The notes: a model not told the origin generated them from the sequence alone. A DNA stretch of 64,000 nucleotides from Progne subis subis (GCA_022316685.1 JAKJHU010000767.1:1-64000); one strand, 5' to 3'; shown: positions 49,345-62,788, counted from the first letter of the stretch. Numbers and translations: made by a program.

Positions 49345-50249
49345 AATACAGGCTCATCAAGATTTTGAGAACTTGAGGTTAAGGCAGATCAAACAGTATG
49401 AATCAACTGATAACCAGCTGCCAGCTGAAAACAGAAAGTGGATAAATCACTTATCAGTGGTCCTACAGACACAGCGTTACCTCAGCACCAGGCTGCCCCA
49501 GGAATGCCCAGGAGCGCACTGGGTCACCAACCCAGAGTGGGCTCCCAGCCCTGGTTCAAAGGAAAAGCTCCACAATCACCTTGCTCTGCACAGTTGTGTC
49601 CATGCTGGAGTCACAAACTCCGGCAGTTCCTGACTCACAGCAGGTACAACGTGGAGCCCTGACCTGCCCTGCGCCAGCAGGATGAAGGCAGCACTGGCAG
49701 TTCACACACTTCACATGTCACAGCTTCCATCCAAGCTGAACTCGCACTGCCTGCATTTAGTAAAAGATGCAGCACAACTACTCCAACACATGGCAGACTA
49801 CTTGGCTACACAAATAGCAGGAACAGATTTTGACAGCAATCTTGTCGATCTCCTGTCACCACTTTGCCAAATGCCCTCCTGCAGGGGCTCCTGTGGTGCC
49901 ACACGTGTGCCAGCAGCTCCTGTCTCCGCTCTCCTGTGTCGGTTCATGGCTCAGCCCAAGCAGAGCAGGGTTTTGTTTGTCCTGCAGCCCTGGCACTGTG
50001 GGCACACAGCAGATGCTCCCACATCACATCCACAGGGGAAATGCTGCCCCAGAGGAATGCACCGCTCTGGAATGTGCCCACAGAAAAGGGACCACAATAA
50101 AATCGTGTTTGCTTTGCCTTGAAGGTTCATGAACAGGCCAGTGACCACAATGCAATTTAAAACATCCACAAGCATCCCTTCGCCTGGTGACTCCTGGTCT
50201 TCCCTTGGGAGCAACGGCCTAAGGAAAGAACGGCACTGACAAACTCCCT
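49345..50249. other. Non-coding block, nothing recognised
   Basis: GC-richer unique DNA. A 146-codon plus frame (49682-50122) is Cys/His/Gln-rich with no recognised domain or splice context. Confidence 0.4.
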
Positions 50250-50881
50250 CACTGCCCCAGTGCCAGTCTTACACATGGCCAGAGTGCAGTGAGACCCCTG
50301 AAGATGCATCCAGTCTGAGGGCTCACCTGCAGCCTCCCAGAGTGGCTTAATAATAGCAAGACAACTCCTCTGGACATGCTTTGTAAAAGAAAAGGTTTTA
50401 ATAATGACAAAAAATAATAAAGAGTATCAAACAAAAGAAATAGAAGCCAAACACAGTGTACAGAGCACCCTTGCACTGGCTAAGGCAGTCCAAAAAAGCA
50501 CTTGTGCACCTTTGTGCTCCTTCTTAAATACTTCATGTTTTAGGAGGGCTAATTTGGCTTGCTGCCAATAGAAACAGCTACAGGTTTTGAGAAACCTTTC
50601 CAAAGCCCAACCAGTGCCCCTGTGCTGGCACTGGGCCCACCACAAGGAGGGAAGAGTAGAAAGTTCTGGTGCTTTTCCTTAAAAGTCAGGGGTGACTGGA
50701 ACCCCCTTCTCCTTATTTGGAAACATTTGTTTGGGTGTGGAAATGCGCTGCTACACCCCAGTGCCACCCTCTTAAACCAGTGAAGTGTTTCTGGTGGCTT
50801 AAATGGTGGCAGACTCAGCGCCAAGGAAGTAACTCCTCTTTTGAATCCACACTGTGTAAGGGTGGCTGGCACAATGTGACA
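50250..50881 (-). mobile_element. Candidate LTR, minus strand, left end uncertain
   Basis: The right end on plus is AATGTGACA (50873-50881), so the minus strand would start TGTCACATT, a good LTR start. On the minus strand an ATTTAAG box (near 50523-50530) and an ATTAAA polyadenylation variant (near 50397-50402) follow in the right order. The left terminus is unclear. TAAGGA occurs after the right end and again at about 50220, but not next to a TG terminus. No retroviral gene is visible. Confidence 0.35.
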
Positions 50882-52233
50882 TAAGGAGACAAAAAGAAAC
50901 TGAAATTTGGGGTTATTTATACATGTATGTGTGCATATATATGGTTCTCATGTATACACTACAGATGTGTACCCTCCTTCCAGATTAATTTATGTTAGGC
51001 TCTAATTTACAGAAATTGTCTCTATTCAGGACAGTATTTGAACTCATAGCTCTACAGTCCAGCAAAAGTCCCTGATGACTTTAAAAAAAAAATAAAAAAA
51101 AAATCAAATTTAAAATTCATCTTTAGCCAACAAGAAGAAAATGCTGAAACCTCCTCTTCAACAAAGGAAATGAAGGAAACATGAACAAAGAATGAAAATC
51201 AGCCAGTACCGTCCATTTTCATTTTTCTGTGAAGGTCCCCAGAGAGGATGATGCTTCCTACAGCTTCTCCTGGCAGGGAGAGCTGATCTCTGTGGGCTCT
51301 GCAGTCCCTAGGAACATCTCACCAAATTCAGCCACTCTGGAGCAACAGCAGTGCTGTGACATGCAAGTTCACTCCCTGTTAAACTCTGCCAACCAATCGC
51401 TCCTTCCTGACAGATGTTTCTGTTTAAAGCCACAAGGAACCTTATGGATCATTCCACCTCAGCAGCCTCAAGAGCCAGCCCAGTAACTCCAAGAGCCAGA
51501 AATTTGCCAGGAACTAATGAAAAACCTAATTAGATCAACAGACAAAACTTGGATCAAGATTAGAGGATCTGACACGACAATGGGATTAAACTATTTGCAA
51601 GACATAACAAGGTTTGGCTATTTATCATTTCACAACCAATTTTTGCAGTACAAGAAGCAGTGACAAATCAGCATGAAAAATGCAGATATGAGAATATCCT
51701 TGTTTCAGTTTAGTGTGGGTTCCCTACTGATGCCAAGCTTCCCAGAATCACAGTCTATTCTTTGAGAAAAAACACTGCAATAGCAAAAGGAAGTAAGAAC
51801 TGGAGGAATAATAATGGCAATAAAAATAACAAAATCCTTACAGCCAGTTGCTGGTAGTTTCAGGCATACAAAAAAGCTAAAAAGTAAATAAATCATTGCA
51901 AAAAACACTGTTTAGAGCTATGTGGAAAAATTAATGCAGATAAACAGCTGGGTAGACTTTGCAATGACAGTGTCATTTTTGTCTTCTCTATCTTATCATT
52001 CTCTGACTCAAGAAGCCTAAGAGATTAGAATATAAGGTTATTTACAGTTTAACACTAACAAATGAAGTATAAAAGTACTTAGAAAATGAGGCTGAAAACC
52101 AAAAAATCCCCTTTGTTGCTTGCCCCCTTGGAGAGATTGCCTGTGGGACTGAAGAGGTGTGAACAAGTCAAAGGAATCTCAAGTTTATGTCCAACCAGGA
52201 GAGACTGTGACAAGCATCTTGCACCCATGCAGT
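50882..52233. other. Non-coding block, nothing recognised
   Basis: AT-rich unique sequence up to the CR1 tail, with an A-rich stretch near 51081-51105. Frames are under 90 codons. Confidence 0.5.
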
Positions 52234-53830
52234 TCATAGAATGACAGAATCAAAGAATCATAGAATCACAGCATCACAAGGTTGGAAAAGACCTCCAAAA
52301 TCGAGTCCAACCCACCTCTAACACCTCAATAAACCATGGCACCAAGTGCCACATCCAGTCTTTCTCTAAACACATCCAGAGATGGTGACTCCACCACCTC
52401 CCGAGGCAGAACATTCCAGTACTTTATCACTCTTTCTGTGAAAATCTTTTTCCTGATATCCAACCTGTATTTCCCTTGGGGCAGCCTGAGACTGTGTCCT
52501 CTCATTCTGTCAGTTACCTGGAGAAAGAGACCAACCCCCAGCTGAGCACAGCCACCTTTCAGGAGGTTGTAGAGAGTGATGAGGTCACCTCTGAGTCTCC
52601 TTTTCTCCAGGATAAACAAGCCCAGCTCCCTCAGCAGTTCCTCACAGGGTTTGTGTTCCCAGCCCCTCACCAGCCTCATTGCCTCCTCTGGATGTGCTCA
52701 AGGGTCTCAATGTCCATCCTAAACTGAGGGGCCAGAGCTGGACACAGCACTCAATGTCCATCCTAAACTGAGGGGCCAGAGCTGGACACAGCACTCAATG
52801 TCCTTCTTAAACTGAGGGGCCAGAGCTGGACACAGCACTCAATGTCCTTCCTAAACTGAGGGGCCAGAGCTGGACACAGCACTCAATGTCCTTCTTAAAC
52901 TGAGGGGATAGAGCTGGACACAGCACTCAATGTCCATCCTAAACTGAGGGGCCAGAGCTGGACACAGCACTCAATGTCCATTCCTAAACTGAGGGGCCAG
53001 AGCTGGACACAGCACTCAATGTCCATTCCTAAACTGAGGGGACAGAGCTGGACACAGCACTCAATGTCCTTCTTAAACTGAGGGGCATAGAGCTGGACAC
53101 AGCACTCAATGTCCTTCCTAAACTGAGGGGATAGAGCTGGACACAGCACTCAATGTCCATCCTAAACTGAGGGGATAGAGCTGGACACAGCACTCAATGT
53201 CCATCCTAAACTGAGGGGCCAGAGCTGGACACAGCACTCGAGGTGTGACCTCACCAGTGCTGAGCACAGGGGCAGAATGACCTCCCTGCTCCTGCTGGCC
53301 ACAGCATTCCTGATCCAGGCCAGGTGCCCTTGGCCTTCTTGGCCACCTGGGCACGCCCTGGCTCATGTCCAGCTGGGTGTCAGCAGTGCCCCAGGTCCCT
53401 TTCTGCCTGTGCACTGTCCAGACACACCATCCTCAGCCTAGAGCACTGCAAGGGGCCGAAGAACAGGACTCAACACCTGGACTTATTCAACTTCATCCTA
53501 CTGGACTCTGCCCATCCATCCAACCATTCCAGGTCTCTCTGCTGAGCCATCCTGCCTTCCAACAGGTCGACACACGCTCCCAGCTTGGTGTCATCTACAA
53601 ATTTACTAATGTCAGACTCAATCCCCTCATCCATGTCATCAAGTAAAAATATGGAACAGAGCTGACCCCAGCACAGACCCCTGAGGAACACCACTGATGC
53701 CTGGCTGCCAGCTGGATCCAGCACCGTTCACCACCAGCTCTGGAGCTGCAGGTCCTTGTCTCTCTGTACCTACCCTCTGTGCTCTGAGGATTGCCACCCA
53801 TTGACATCTTAGCTGCTTCTGATGCTTAAA
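52234..53830 (-). mobile_element. CR1 LINE, minus strand, 5'-truncated, with ORF2 reverse-transcriptase remnants
   Basis: The 3' end is at the left (52234-52290), with the TAGAATCA-type octamer tail. From it rightward runs an antisense CR1. 52326-52679 encodes the C-terminal part of the ORF2 polyprotein (minus, with [15 protein letters not shown] and [14 protein letters not shown]). The reverse-transcriptase core lies at about 53590-53770: [10 protein letters not shown] in one frame, and the catalytic FVDD at 53590-53601 in another. The usual residue before the DD pair in CR1 is Ala (FADD), so Val is a variant. A frameshift separates the two RT motifs, and a 12-unit tandem array (52706-53238) sits between RT and the C-terminus. 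The 5' part of ORF2 (endonuclease) is missing beyond about 53830. CR1 normally moves by target-primed reverse transcription; this copy is dead. Confidence 0.95.
52706..53238 (-). repeat. Minisatellite inside CR1, 12 units of 44-45 bp
   Basis: Twelve head-to-tail copies of a 44-45 bp unit beginning CTCAATGTCC and ending GGACACAGCA. Variation falls at two hot spots: the bases after CTCAATGTCC (atcc, ttcc, ttct or attcc) and those after GAGGGG (cca, ata, aca or cata). The variants recur in non-adjacent units, which suggests block amplification or gene conversion. One unit is ordinary CR1 ORF2 sequence, so the array expanded a short piece of the LINE. Since 44 is not divisible by three, the ORF2 frame is broken. 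Confidence 0.96.
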
Positions 53831-56800
53831 CCACAAATGTTTTCATCATAAAAAATAAAGAAGTCTTTTTATAGTCATTGTAACTCGTGAGAGCAAAACC
53901 TGCTAAGAAAGGCTTCTCCAGTGAACAGCTTAAATGTGACAATTTTAGCAGCCACATATGTACCCAGTACGGTTCAATTTCCCCCATAGATGTTTTTTTG
54001 ATCCTAGGTAGGCAAAGCACTCATTTGTCCTAATTCTGAACCAGTGCAAGCTAGTCTCCTTCAATCTCAATTAGCCAGTAGGAAATTTATTTAGAAAGCT
54101 GACAGGAACTATTTGGGGGATTAATGATCACTGATTTATGAATATTGAGTAGCATTTCAATAATCCAAGCAGAGTGATCACTTGTAGATGAAGCCAGTTC
54201 TCCCAACCATTATAGTCTGTAGCAATCACTCAAAGGCAGTTAAATGATTCTGATTTATGACCTTCACCTACAGGGCCCAGTACATTTGCTCTATCAGTGT
54301 GTAAATTCTAAAAACGCAATTCCCTGCACCTCTAGAGAGCCAATTTAAGTCAACATTATGCATGAGCTGAGCATGCTTGAATTCTCAGATCTCTTATTTC
54401 ACTCATTAAATTTGCACTGAACATCTTGCAATTAAAATCTCATATAGATTTTTTTCTCATGATTGACATTTGGCCTTGGCAAAATGAGTTTAAATTTTGT
54501 TTCTTTAAAGATTTAGAAGGAGATGGATTGATCTAGACATTGTTTTCTGCAAGATGATGATGATGGAGCACTAAAGCTTTTATTAGCATTTTGAAAAGCC
54601 CCCCTTTTTGCTGGAAGACTGTCTACCACTGGTGAGTGAAAGCAATTCAGTAAGCACAGCCAAAGCTACAGCTCGTACAGCAGCCTCAAACGCGTTGCTG
54701 CAGTCCCTGTGACCCTTCCCTGTTTTCAGGCCAACATCTTTAACTGGGGTGGGACAAATCAGGCCTTCCAGTACAAACCAGTATGTGCTCATCAGCAAGG
54801 GATAAACAGCAGTTCTCCTATGTGATTCTGAAAACAAGCCCAGGACAACTGGAAAGAGCAGAGGGGTATTAAAGTGATTTCAAGTGCTGATCTGAAATTA
54901 CTGCTTGGATTGACTCAATGCACAACTCGTGGTGCTAAAATCAGACAACTCGTTTTGTCTCATGTCCTGTCCCTCAGGCAAGGAGCTCAAAACCAGCTGT
55001 AGCCTTCTGTGATCCCATGCTTACAGTACACCTGCAGGAGATGGACACGCAGCAAGGAGCTCACACTGCAGGGAAAACACCGTGGCTGAGGGGAGAAGAG
55101 TCATTTATGCCTCAATACACCAATGGCTTATGAGGACTGATATGCTAAGTGCCCGTGGACAGACTGTACTACACAGGACAGCTCCAGGAAATACTTTTTG
55201 ATCTTTTTGCAGAAAAGCAGCTCCTAGCACAACGACATATCAATTTCTTGTAAGACTTGGAGTATTAGGGTCATGCCAATAATAAATTAGCCATGCAGGT
55301 GCTGCACCAGACATGCTAGTAATAATTTTGTACCTTATGAAGCAAATCAAGAGGAAAATGTTTCAAAAACCTAAGGAGCTGACTAAAGGAAACATCCCCT
55401 ACCTAGGAGAAATATGAATACACTTTCACAATAACCATTTAGATCCATTGGTCATATGTGGATGGCAACTGCACCACAGATAACATTTTAACTGCTCTTT
55501 CCCAACCTGCTGGCCAGATTATTCACGTGTCAGTGCAAATACTCACACACAGAGCTGGAGCAGGAGCCATGCTCACATGCTGAACATAAAGTGGTAAGAG
55601 AAGGCAGCCTCCTTCACACATCACAGGAGCTGCAGACTGGCATCCAAGCACAAGGAAAAATGCTTGAAGCCTACATATCTACCATTCCCAGTTTAACCAG
55701 TCTCCATTCCATCCAGCTGAGCACAGTATTTGCCTATCAGCAGATTATAAACAAAGGAAATAAGCAAAAATTTCACAAAGGGAAGAGATCAATGGTGAAC
55801 CTACATTCCATTATGTAGCTAAAGGAAAAATCCAGAGTACTAGCCATGGAGAATATCAATCTTGCAGCAATACCCACGGCAAATTTTACTGCAGAAGAGT
55901 AAAGTCTTTACAGTCACAGCATAATTGCACTAACACACCAGTCAGTATTTTAATATCATCTCTCTGAAATGAAATTTTGTTTCCATGTCCAGTCAATAAT
56001 TCTGTCTCATCTCCGTGATGAATAGAGCTAAGTGAATAATTGTTATGAATAATTTATGCACTGCATTTCACCTTTCATCTCTCTTTGAACGTTTTGTGAA
56101 ATTCTGCAGGTACACATTACACAAAACTATTCACTAATAACTCACACTTGCAGGCCATGTGTTGACAGTTCACTGAAAATATTCAAACTGATTTGCCACT
56201 TGGTTACATTTACGAGGTGTTGTAGCTGCTCCATCACTGGCTGGGCTCAGTTCCACCCAGCTGCATTCCCAGTTGTGCAGACAGCTACAACTCAGGTTCA
56301 GTCTCAGATATTTAAGCTTGCAATCTACATTATGTTTCATTTCTCCCACTTCTGTCCTCCAGCTGGAGTGGCAATCACGTCATCAAGCCATGACCCAGTG
56401 CCAGTCGATTCAGAGTAATTCCCCTGTATTAGAATGAGGTAGGACAAGTGTCTGGAAACAGTCAGTGACATAAGAGGGGAAGAGGCAGCAGAAGGAAAGG
56501 CAGGTCTGGAGCTGGGAAGGGAGCTTTCAGGATGTCAGGACACTCGTGTGTTGAAATGTTGTGGGCTCTGACTCTTCAGTACCACACAAACTGAGAACAC
56601 TCACACCATCTAAGCTGCATCCTGACCATGGTCTGACTCCTGCTGCAAACAGCTGCAGCCACCAGCCCCACCAAGAGTGTGAGAGTTGGTGGGAAGGTTC
56701 CTGACCCCCACAGCCCCTGGATTAGCAATGGGGGTGCTACAGAACAGCATTTGCCCTTCAGCAGTGATTAATGAGACTCCCCCTCACAAGGGATAGAGCA

Positions 56801-59713
56801 CAGATGGACAGAGCACACCTTTAGAGATAGCCTGCTCCAAAATTGGGCTGAGGGAGGAAGTTGTTATGATTTGGGGAGGAAGGTTTTTTGGTTTATTTCT
56901 TTGATTCTACCACTTCTACTTGCTACCACATGGCTTTAGACACTCCACATCTAATGTAATTTGACCAAAAAAAAAAAAAAAAAAATCGTTCCATGAAGCT
57001 AAATTAGAAATATAAACTATGAATAAACAATTCAGTAAATGTTTAGTCTGCCCATCAAAGTATGGTTATATAGAACCCACAATTTATCTTATATTGCTGA
57101 GTTGCTCTAGAAATATCAGATAACTTCAGTAAACAACTAACAGTTATATAATTTACAGAAACTGAAGTCCTCAGAATGATGATTTTTTTTTTCTTACCTT
57201 TATTATAAAAACAGCAAGATTTACAGAACTGTAAGGAATAATTCTTTAGCTTCACCCACTGGTGTAATTATCCTAAAAATTGAAATGTCATCAATGATGC
57301 AATATGGTCATAAGTAATTAACCACTTCATTAGCATCTAGAAATCAAAAATAATTCATGTTTAGACAAAATTGTCCTTCACAGCAGCCCATGAACCTAAG
57401 CAATACTGAAATTGGAAGAAATAAAGAGACACTGAACACTTTTTATGGGAATGTGCAAAGCAAAAAGGAACAGCAGGCTCGGACCCGCATGCTAATTAGT
57501 GTTCAGTTTAATTAATGCTGCGATGGCATCAGCAAGAGAAGGCATGTGTCACTTTGCTGTGTTAGAACTAAGTCAGAAAAAGAGAGATGAAGAGGAAGAT
57601 CGGGAACACAAGAGTTCCTCCCGCACTGGAAAAGTTTCTCCCTGTTCTGAACACATACACTTGAAGTCATACTGCACTTAAAAAAGGTGGAGGGAGAAGA
57701 ATACTTGAAAAATTTCAAACATTAAGTTGAAGAAGTCATGTTTGTTCTCCTGCCCAGCACTCTGTATTCAGTGAAGAAAAGCAGCAGCACCTCATTGAAG
57801 ATTTAAAGATCACAAATTGCAGCCCATCAGGGAGAAATCAATGCATTTTTAAGTCCTACCAAGCTTCCAACAAAGCACTAACTACTGAAAGCTGTCATTC
57901 CATAGTCTCAATCTAAAGAACTAACGGAGGACTTGTTACTGTCAGTTTGTGTGGATTCAGAGACAATGCTCTGCAGCAGGTTAAGACAAATTATTGTGAA
58001 TAAACCAAATGAAAAAGGTAACATGACTCAGCTCAGGCAATGGAGGGAGCTCCCAGATTTAAGTCAAAGTGCTAGAGAATTATTACTATCCAAATTTACA
58101 CAGGCCTTTCATTAAGATTTGTCATGATGAATTCTAAACCTTAGATTAAGGGAAGAACTTCATTTTAATGGCAGGGTAATTCTCTGCACTTAACAAAGGC
58201 TCTGTGTGTGCACATTGGATGGGAATCCCTGAAAATGTGTGAAACAGTTCCTCCACAGGCAAACCGAGCCCAAATCTGTTTTACAGAGACCCTGAGGCAT
58301 TTTTGCTGCAGTTCATTGAGTTAAACACTTGCTCCCAGCTGGTTCCTAGAGATCACACCTGAGTACTCAGGGGGTATCACTGATGTCACAGGTTTTTAAA
58401 CAGCTGCACACGGGAGCTCCTGAAGAGATGACTTCCAAGGATTTGCTAGAGGCCTCTCCTGATGGGCCATGCTGGACCAGTGATGTGTTTTGACCTCCCA
58501 AACATGCAGAACTTTTCACAGAATATGAGCCACTGACAACCTCTTCTCCTTCAAATCCTCTCCTCTTAGGAAGCACTGGCAGAAGACACACATCTGGTTT
58601 TTAGAGATGCTACATTTTTATTTCATAGCCAGTTTTTTTCCAGCATTCCAGTCAATCTCGTAATCTCTTCATCTCCTCTCCCCACCTGAAATAATGAGAG
58701 TCCCATTTTTCTTAATTTTTGAGATTTTATAGAAATCCCTACAGAACTGTTTTAATCTTTCAATACAAAATAGAACTCTCTGCTGTAACTACCCAGAATG
58801 ATCTTTTGTATCCACTGAATACCAGATTCAAGAAACCCGAAACTTTAGTGCACATCCCAAAAAACCAAGGTTTTGTCTCTCCAGGTGTGTTCATTCACAA
58901 ACCACTTGGAGACAAGCAGAGAGTACACCATTAATCTCTGATGGTGTTCTGCTGCCTTGCTGCCTTGCCTTTCCCACCACCCAGCCACCAGCCCCAGACA
59001 GCGGTGGCCGTGCTTTGGGTGCACAATGAGGCACTGCAGTGATTGCAGATTTCTTCCAGTTAGAGCTGGGCATTTCTCAAAAGTGTCAGACTACTTTGCT
59101 AGGTTTCTGTCCGCTCATTTTTAATCACCGCTATGATTTCAATCTTCTCCACCTACTGTGGACAATAAATTAAAAACCGGAGCTATATAATCAAGGGAGG
59201 TATTTATGATGATGTTTTTCTCTGATTTTGAAATGCCCATAGCTTGCCATGCTGACTGATGTTTTTGGTCAGTAAATAATGCCACCTGCTGAGCCAAGTA
59301 TGTGCTCAGAATGAACATGTACTCCTAGGTGATTCACAAAGACCATTCTTTTCCCTTCCAGCTCCATGCTTTTCTTTTCCTTAACATTTTCAGGGGCCTT
59401 GTCTCATTTTCAGGGGCAGAGGATGCACAGACCACACGTGGATCTGTACTACCACTACTGCACAAACTAATCCAGAATTTGTCCTCCCACCCAGCACGGA
59501 AGGCATAAACAAGTATTAAATAAGTTACACTCCACAGATGGAAATCCAAAACTTGGTAAAAATCACTCTCTCTTCACACCCTCTCCTTCTGCTGCACTAT
59601 ACCACACTCCTTCTGGGGCAGGAGAGAGGAACACAGGACTTAATAAGAAGACCATGGTATGAAAAAGGGTTAAGCCAGCTGACTGTGGCTCATCTTTTTA
59701 CCCCACCATTATT
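53831..59713. other. Non-coding block, nothing recognised
   Basis: Long AT-rich unique region with an A19 run at 56967-56985. 57240-57540 and 59100-59270 are complex AT-rich stretches that could be conserved non-coding DNA. 56460-56760 is GC-richer. No frame exceeds 90 codons, and no mobile element or RNA was recognised. Confidence 0.4.
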
Positions 59714-60020
59714 TCACAGAACAACAGTCACTGAGGTTGGAAGGCACCTCTGGAGATCACTTAGTCCAATCCCCCCTGCTCAAAGCCTACATCATGCTCA
59801 ACACTGTGTCTTGTTGGGTTTTTAAGTATCTCCAAGGATGTCCCTTTCAGACAACCTGTTCCTCCAGTGTTTGATCACCCTCTTACAGTAAAATAGCTTT
59901 TTCTTAGGATTAAATAGAATCTCCTGTATTTCTGTTTGCACCCACTGAAGACCTATTTTGTGTACCTTAATCAAACCTCTCTTTTTAAGTGACTTTTCTT
60001 TAAGTATCCCAGGGGTCATT
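59714..60020 (-). mobile_element. CR1 LINE 3' fragment, minus strand, old
   Basis: It begins CACAGAACAACAGTCACTGAGGTTGG and includes GTTCCTCCAGTGTTTGATCA and CAGTAAAATAGCTTTTTC, the antisense of the CR1 ORF2 C-terminal region. A short minus frame (59822-60031) retains the lysine-rich piece ending near KRVIKHWRNRLSER. It is more diverged than the copy at 52234-53830 and lacks a clean octamer tail, so it is probably an older insertion. Confidence 0.88.
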
Positions 60021-61613
60021 ATCTGCACCAAAGGGGAATGGAAGTAGTTCCATTAGGATTTATAAATCCACATCACACCAATCGGCACAGATCAGTGATC
60101 AAACATGCTGTACACCTTGAAAAGCTGCAGCCCTGGGGAGTTTCTTTTGCCTCCTGGCGATCTTCAAGAGGCATTTGCTTCTAAAGATTTTTTTGTTGTT
60201 AGCTGCTTTTAAGTAGTCCAGATCAATGTTGTTCCTTAGTCAGGTCAGGGTCATTTATTATTAGCCATAATTTAATTACATCACCTTCACGTGAGCTGGC
60301 GCAGAGGTGGATTACAAATGCTACTTGTTTTCCAGTGCCATTCTAGAAGCAGATTAGGAGTGACAAGAAAACAAAGAATTATACTGAAAGTCACTCTACG
60401 GATGTTAATAAACTCTTATCACAAATTTTCACAAAAAAAAAAAAAAAAAAAAAAGGGTTTGTAATGGTTTAATTGTTCTGCCATCACCAGGTATAAGCAG
60501 CACTGGAATATTAATTCTGCAATCCTATGCTTACCAGGAACAGTGAGGAGCAGAACGAACAGATTCTTTAAGGACTCTTGCAAAACTGTACTGCAAGTTC
60601 AGAAATGCAAATTCAACTGATTATCACATATACTAAGAACTGTTGATTTAAAGTTATCAATTAGAAGAAAAGCATCCACACTAGTTTCTTATAATTATAT
60701 GAAACAAACAAAAAACTCCCTGAGTACAATATAAGTTTTACTTTACAAAGGGCAAGTCCTTCACCATCTTCAGTTTTCTCACTGTGTGGAATTTACTCCT
60801 ATTTACTGTCCTATTTTCTTTTGCTGTTATTATTACCTACCTATGGCAAAACAGAAAAGAAGAAAATAATTCTGCCTTAATTCTTCAGTTTTGGTAGGAA
60901 GAGACTCTCGTCCCAAAAAGCCTTACAAAAGAAGAAAAGAAATAGATCTGAGTCTAGTAATGAATTCATATCCCCAAGTGAGACCAGCAAAATAATTTCT
61001 TATTATACATTAAATATCATTGAGGTTCACCATGAAGGCTATGAACCACATGGATCCAAAGGACAAACGGAACAAGGCCATGCATGCACAGATTCCTTCT
61101 CAAACATGCTCAACAGGCTTCCCTGAAAGGTCTCCCATCTCCCCACTCCCTGCCAAGCTTTTCTTTTTCTCCATCTGCCTTTTCTCTATTAACTGATTTT
61201 TTTACCCTGAAGAAGATTCTAAGGCTGTTCCACTTTTAAATAATAAAATAGAAATTGCACAGTGGTTTAAAACACCGTGCCAACATAATAAAATGGATTT
61301 CTCATTGGGCAAGAAAACTAAAAAGCAACAAATGCACTTCAGCAACAAGTACAAAGAGGAAGTTATACAAATAATAGTTTACAGAGTCAAAGCTTTTTCT
61401 AAGCTGGGTTATTTTATTAACTGTTTTGTTAACTTCTACTAGTGTTAAAACTGAAAAAAAAAATTAATCCCCTTATCATACACAAAAAAACATTCCAGGC
61501 TTCTAGAATATTAGCGGATTAATTAAATCAAATATCCCAAACTGCTGATGTTATTAGAAAGTCATTTTGAAACATTCCATTCAATACTGTTGGATGGCAC
61601 CTGCTAACTTGCC
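60021..61613. other. Non-coding block, nothing recognised
   Basis: AT-rich unique DNA with an A22 run at 60433-60454 and an octamer ATGCAAAT at 60605-60612. No gene or RNA could be supported. Confidence 0.45.
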
Positions 61614-62236
61614 ATGGGGACCCTGCCCAAGTCTGGTCTGTTCCTGTGCAGGTTGATGACAATCACAAGACGGTTTATTAATGGTTTATTAATGAGTTTC
61701 CCAGCATGCCACGAATATAAGTGTCAAGTTTTTGGGGCGTCTTCATTGAAGACTATGGCAATGGGTAGTTGTAAAAGCAAAGTCCTTTATTGCATGGCTT
61801 AATCAGTCCCCTGAAGGCAAAGCCATTAGAGTCCACAGCAGTATGCAAAAGCCTTCTAAAATAAAGTTCCTCAGTCCCAAGCAGAAGCAGCAGCCACAGC
61901 ACTCTTAATCGTGAGCATATTATCAGGAGTAGCTGCAGCAGTAGCAACAACAGCAGCATTTGTGACATTTTGTGAGCCTCATAGCACTCTCAAAGTAGTG
62001 CATTTTTATTCTATTTTTAGCCAATCAGGTACCTACACGAATTTTCTACAATCTTGCTGAGCCAGTCCAAAGTTAAGATTGATGTGCGGCAATATTTGTA
62101 AATTCTTACACAAATTCTACGCATATAACTCGATCTGTTCTATCTAGGAACGTTTTAGCAAGGTTACATTATTTTTGTTATGCCTAGAGTTTATCTTTGC
62201 AAAAGGCAAAGCTACTGAACTTTAAACTAGGCCACA
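61614..62236 (-). mobile_element. Probable endogenous retroviral LTR, minus strand, left end uncertain
   Basis: The plus strand ends AACTAGGCCACA at 62236, so the minus strand starts TGTGGCCTAG. On the minus strand a TATA-like AATAAAAATG box (near 62000) precedes AATAAA at plus 61786-61791. Two more AATAAA hexamers lie in a tandem ATTAATAAACC pair (plus 61672-61693). The layout resembles a long-U3 LTR of betaretrovirus-like type, but that assignment is inference. The 3' end may be anywhere from about 61590 to 61760. No target-site duplication was found. Confidence 0.58.
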
Positions 62237-62788
62237 AGGGCTTCTCTTGCTAGCTCGCATTTCTACCTCACGTCTTTATGTGCCTATTTATGTATTTTAC
62301 ATTTTCTGAAGGTTCTAATTCAATCCTCACATTTCTGGGCACTCCTGGGCATTTGTGGATTTGGCCCAGGGGGATTCACACTGATGACCAAATGTACGAA
62401 GGAGGAGGACAGCACACAGCCCAGCCTAACAGCGACAGGCTCATCACACCCGCTGCACACAGGCTTCCCTCACCTGACACGGGAGAGGAACCCCCTAGGG
62501 GCAATCAAATCCTCTGCTGGAACTCCTGATGGGGAATTTCTCTGCAGAACTTCCCAGCACCTCTTCGCCATGAGCTGCAGGGTCACCAGAGCTCTCCACA
62601 CACCACCAGCAACCAGGGCAGGCTGGAGAGAGCAGCACAAACTACAGGAGGAGAGAAGGCAAACTGGAAGAAAGGTGGGGATTTTCTCCTCCCCGAAATG
62701 AGAGGCATTAAAATTAGAACTGAGGAAAAAGTTCACTGAAACCAATTTCTCAAGTGCACAAAGCATTGGAGAAAGCAGCTCCTGGGTA
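62237..62788. other. Spacer between two minus-strand LTRs
   Basis: About 550 bases of GC-richer DNA. Minus and plus frames of 105-115 codons cover it (62384-62701 plus; 62470-62817 minus), but I see no retroviral protein motif, so it is not evidently a proviral interior. Confidence 0.4.

Noticed and set aside
50220..50887. TAAGGA on both sides of the LTR candidate as a target-site duplication
   Set aside because: The left copy is not adjacent to a TG terminus, and a 6-mer match at a free offset is weak.
52706..53238. Regular array resembling a CRISPR locus
   Set aside because: Units are directly adjacent with no unique spacers and lie inside a LINE. It is a minisatellite in an animal genome.
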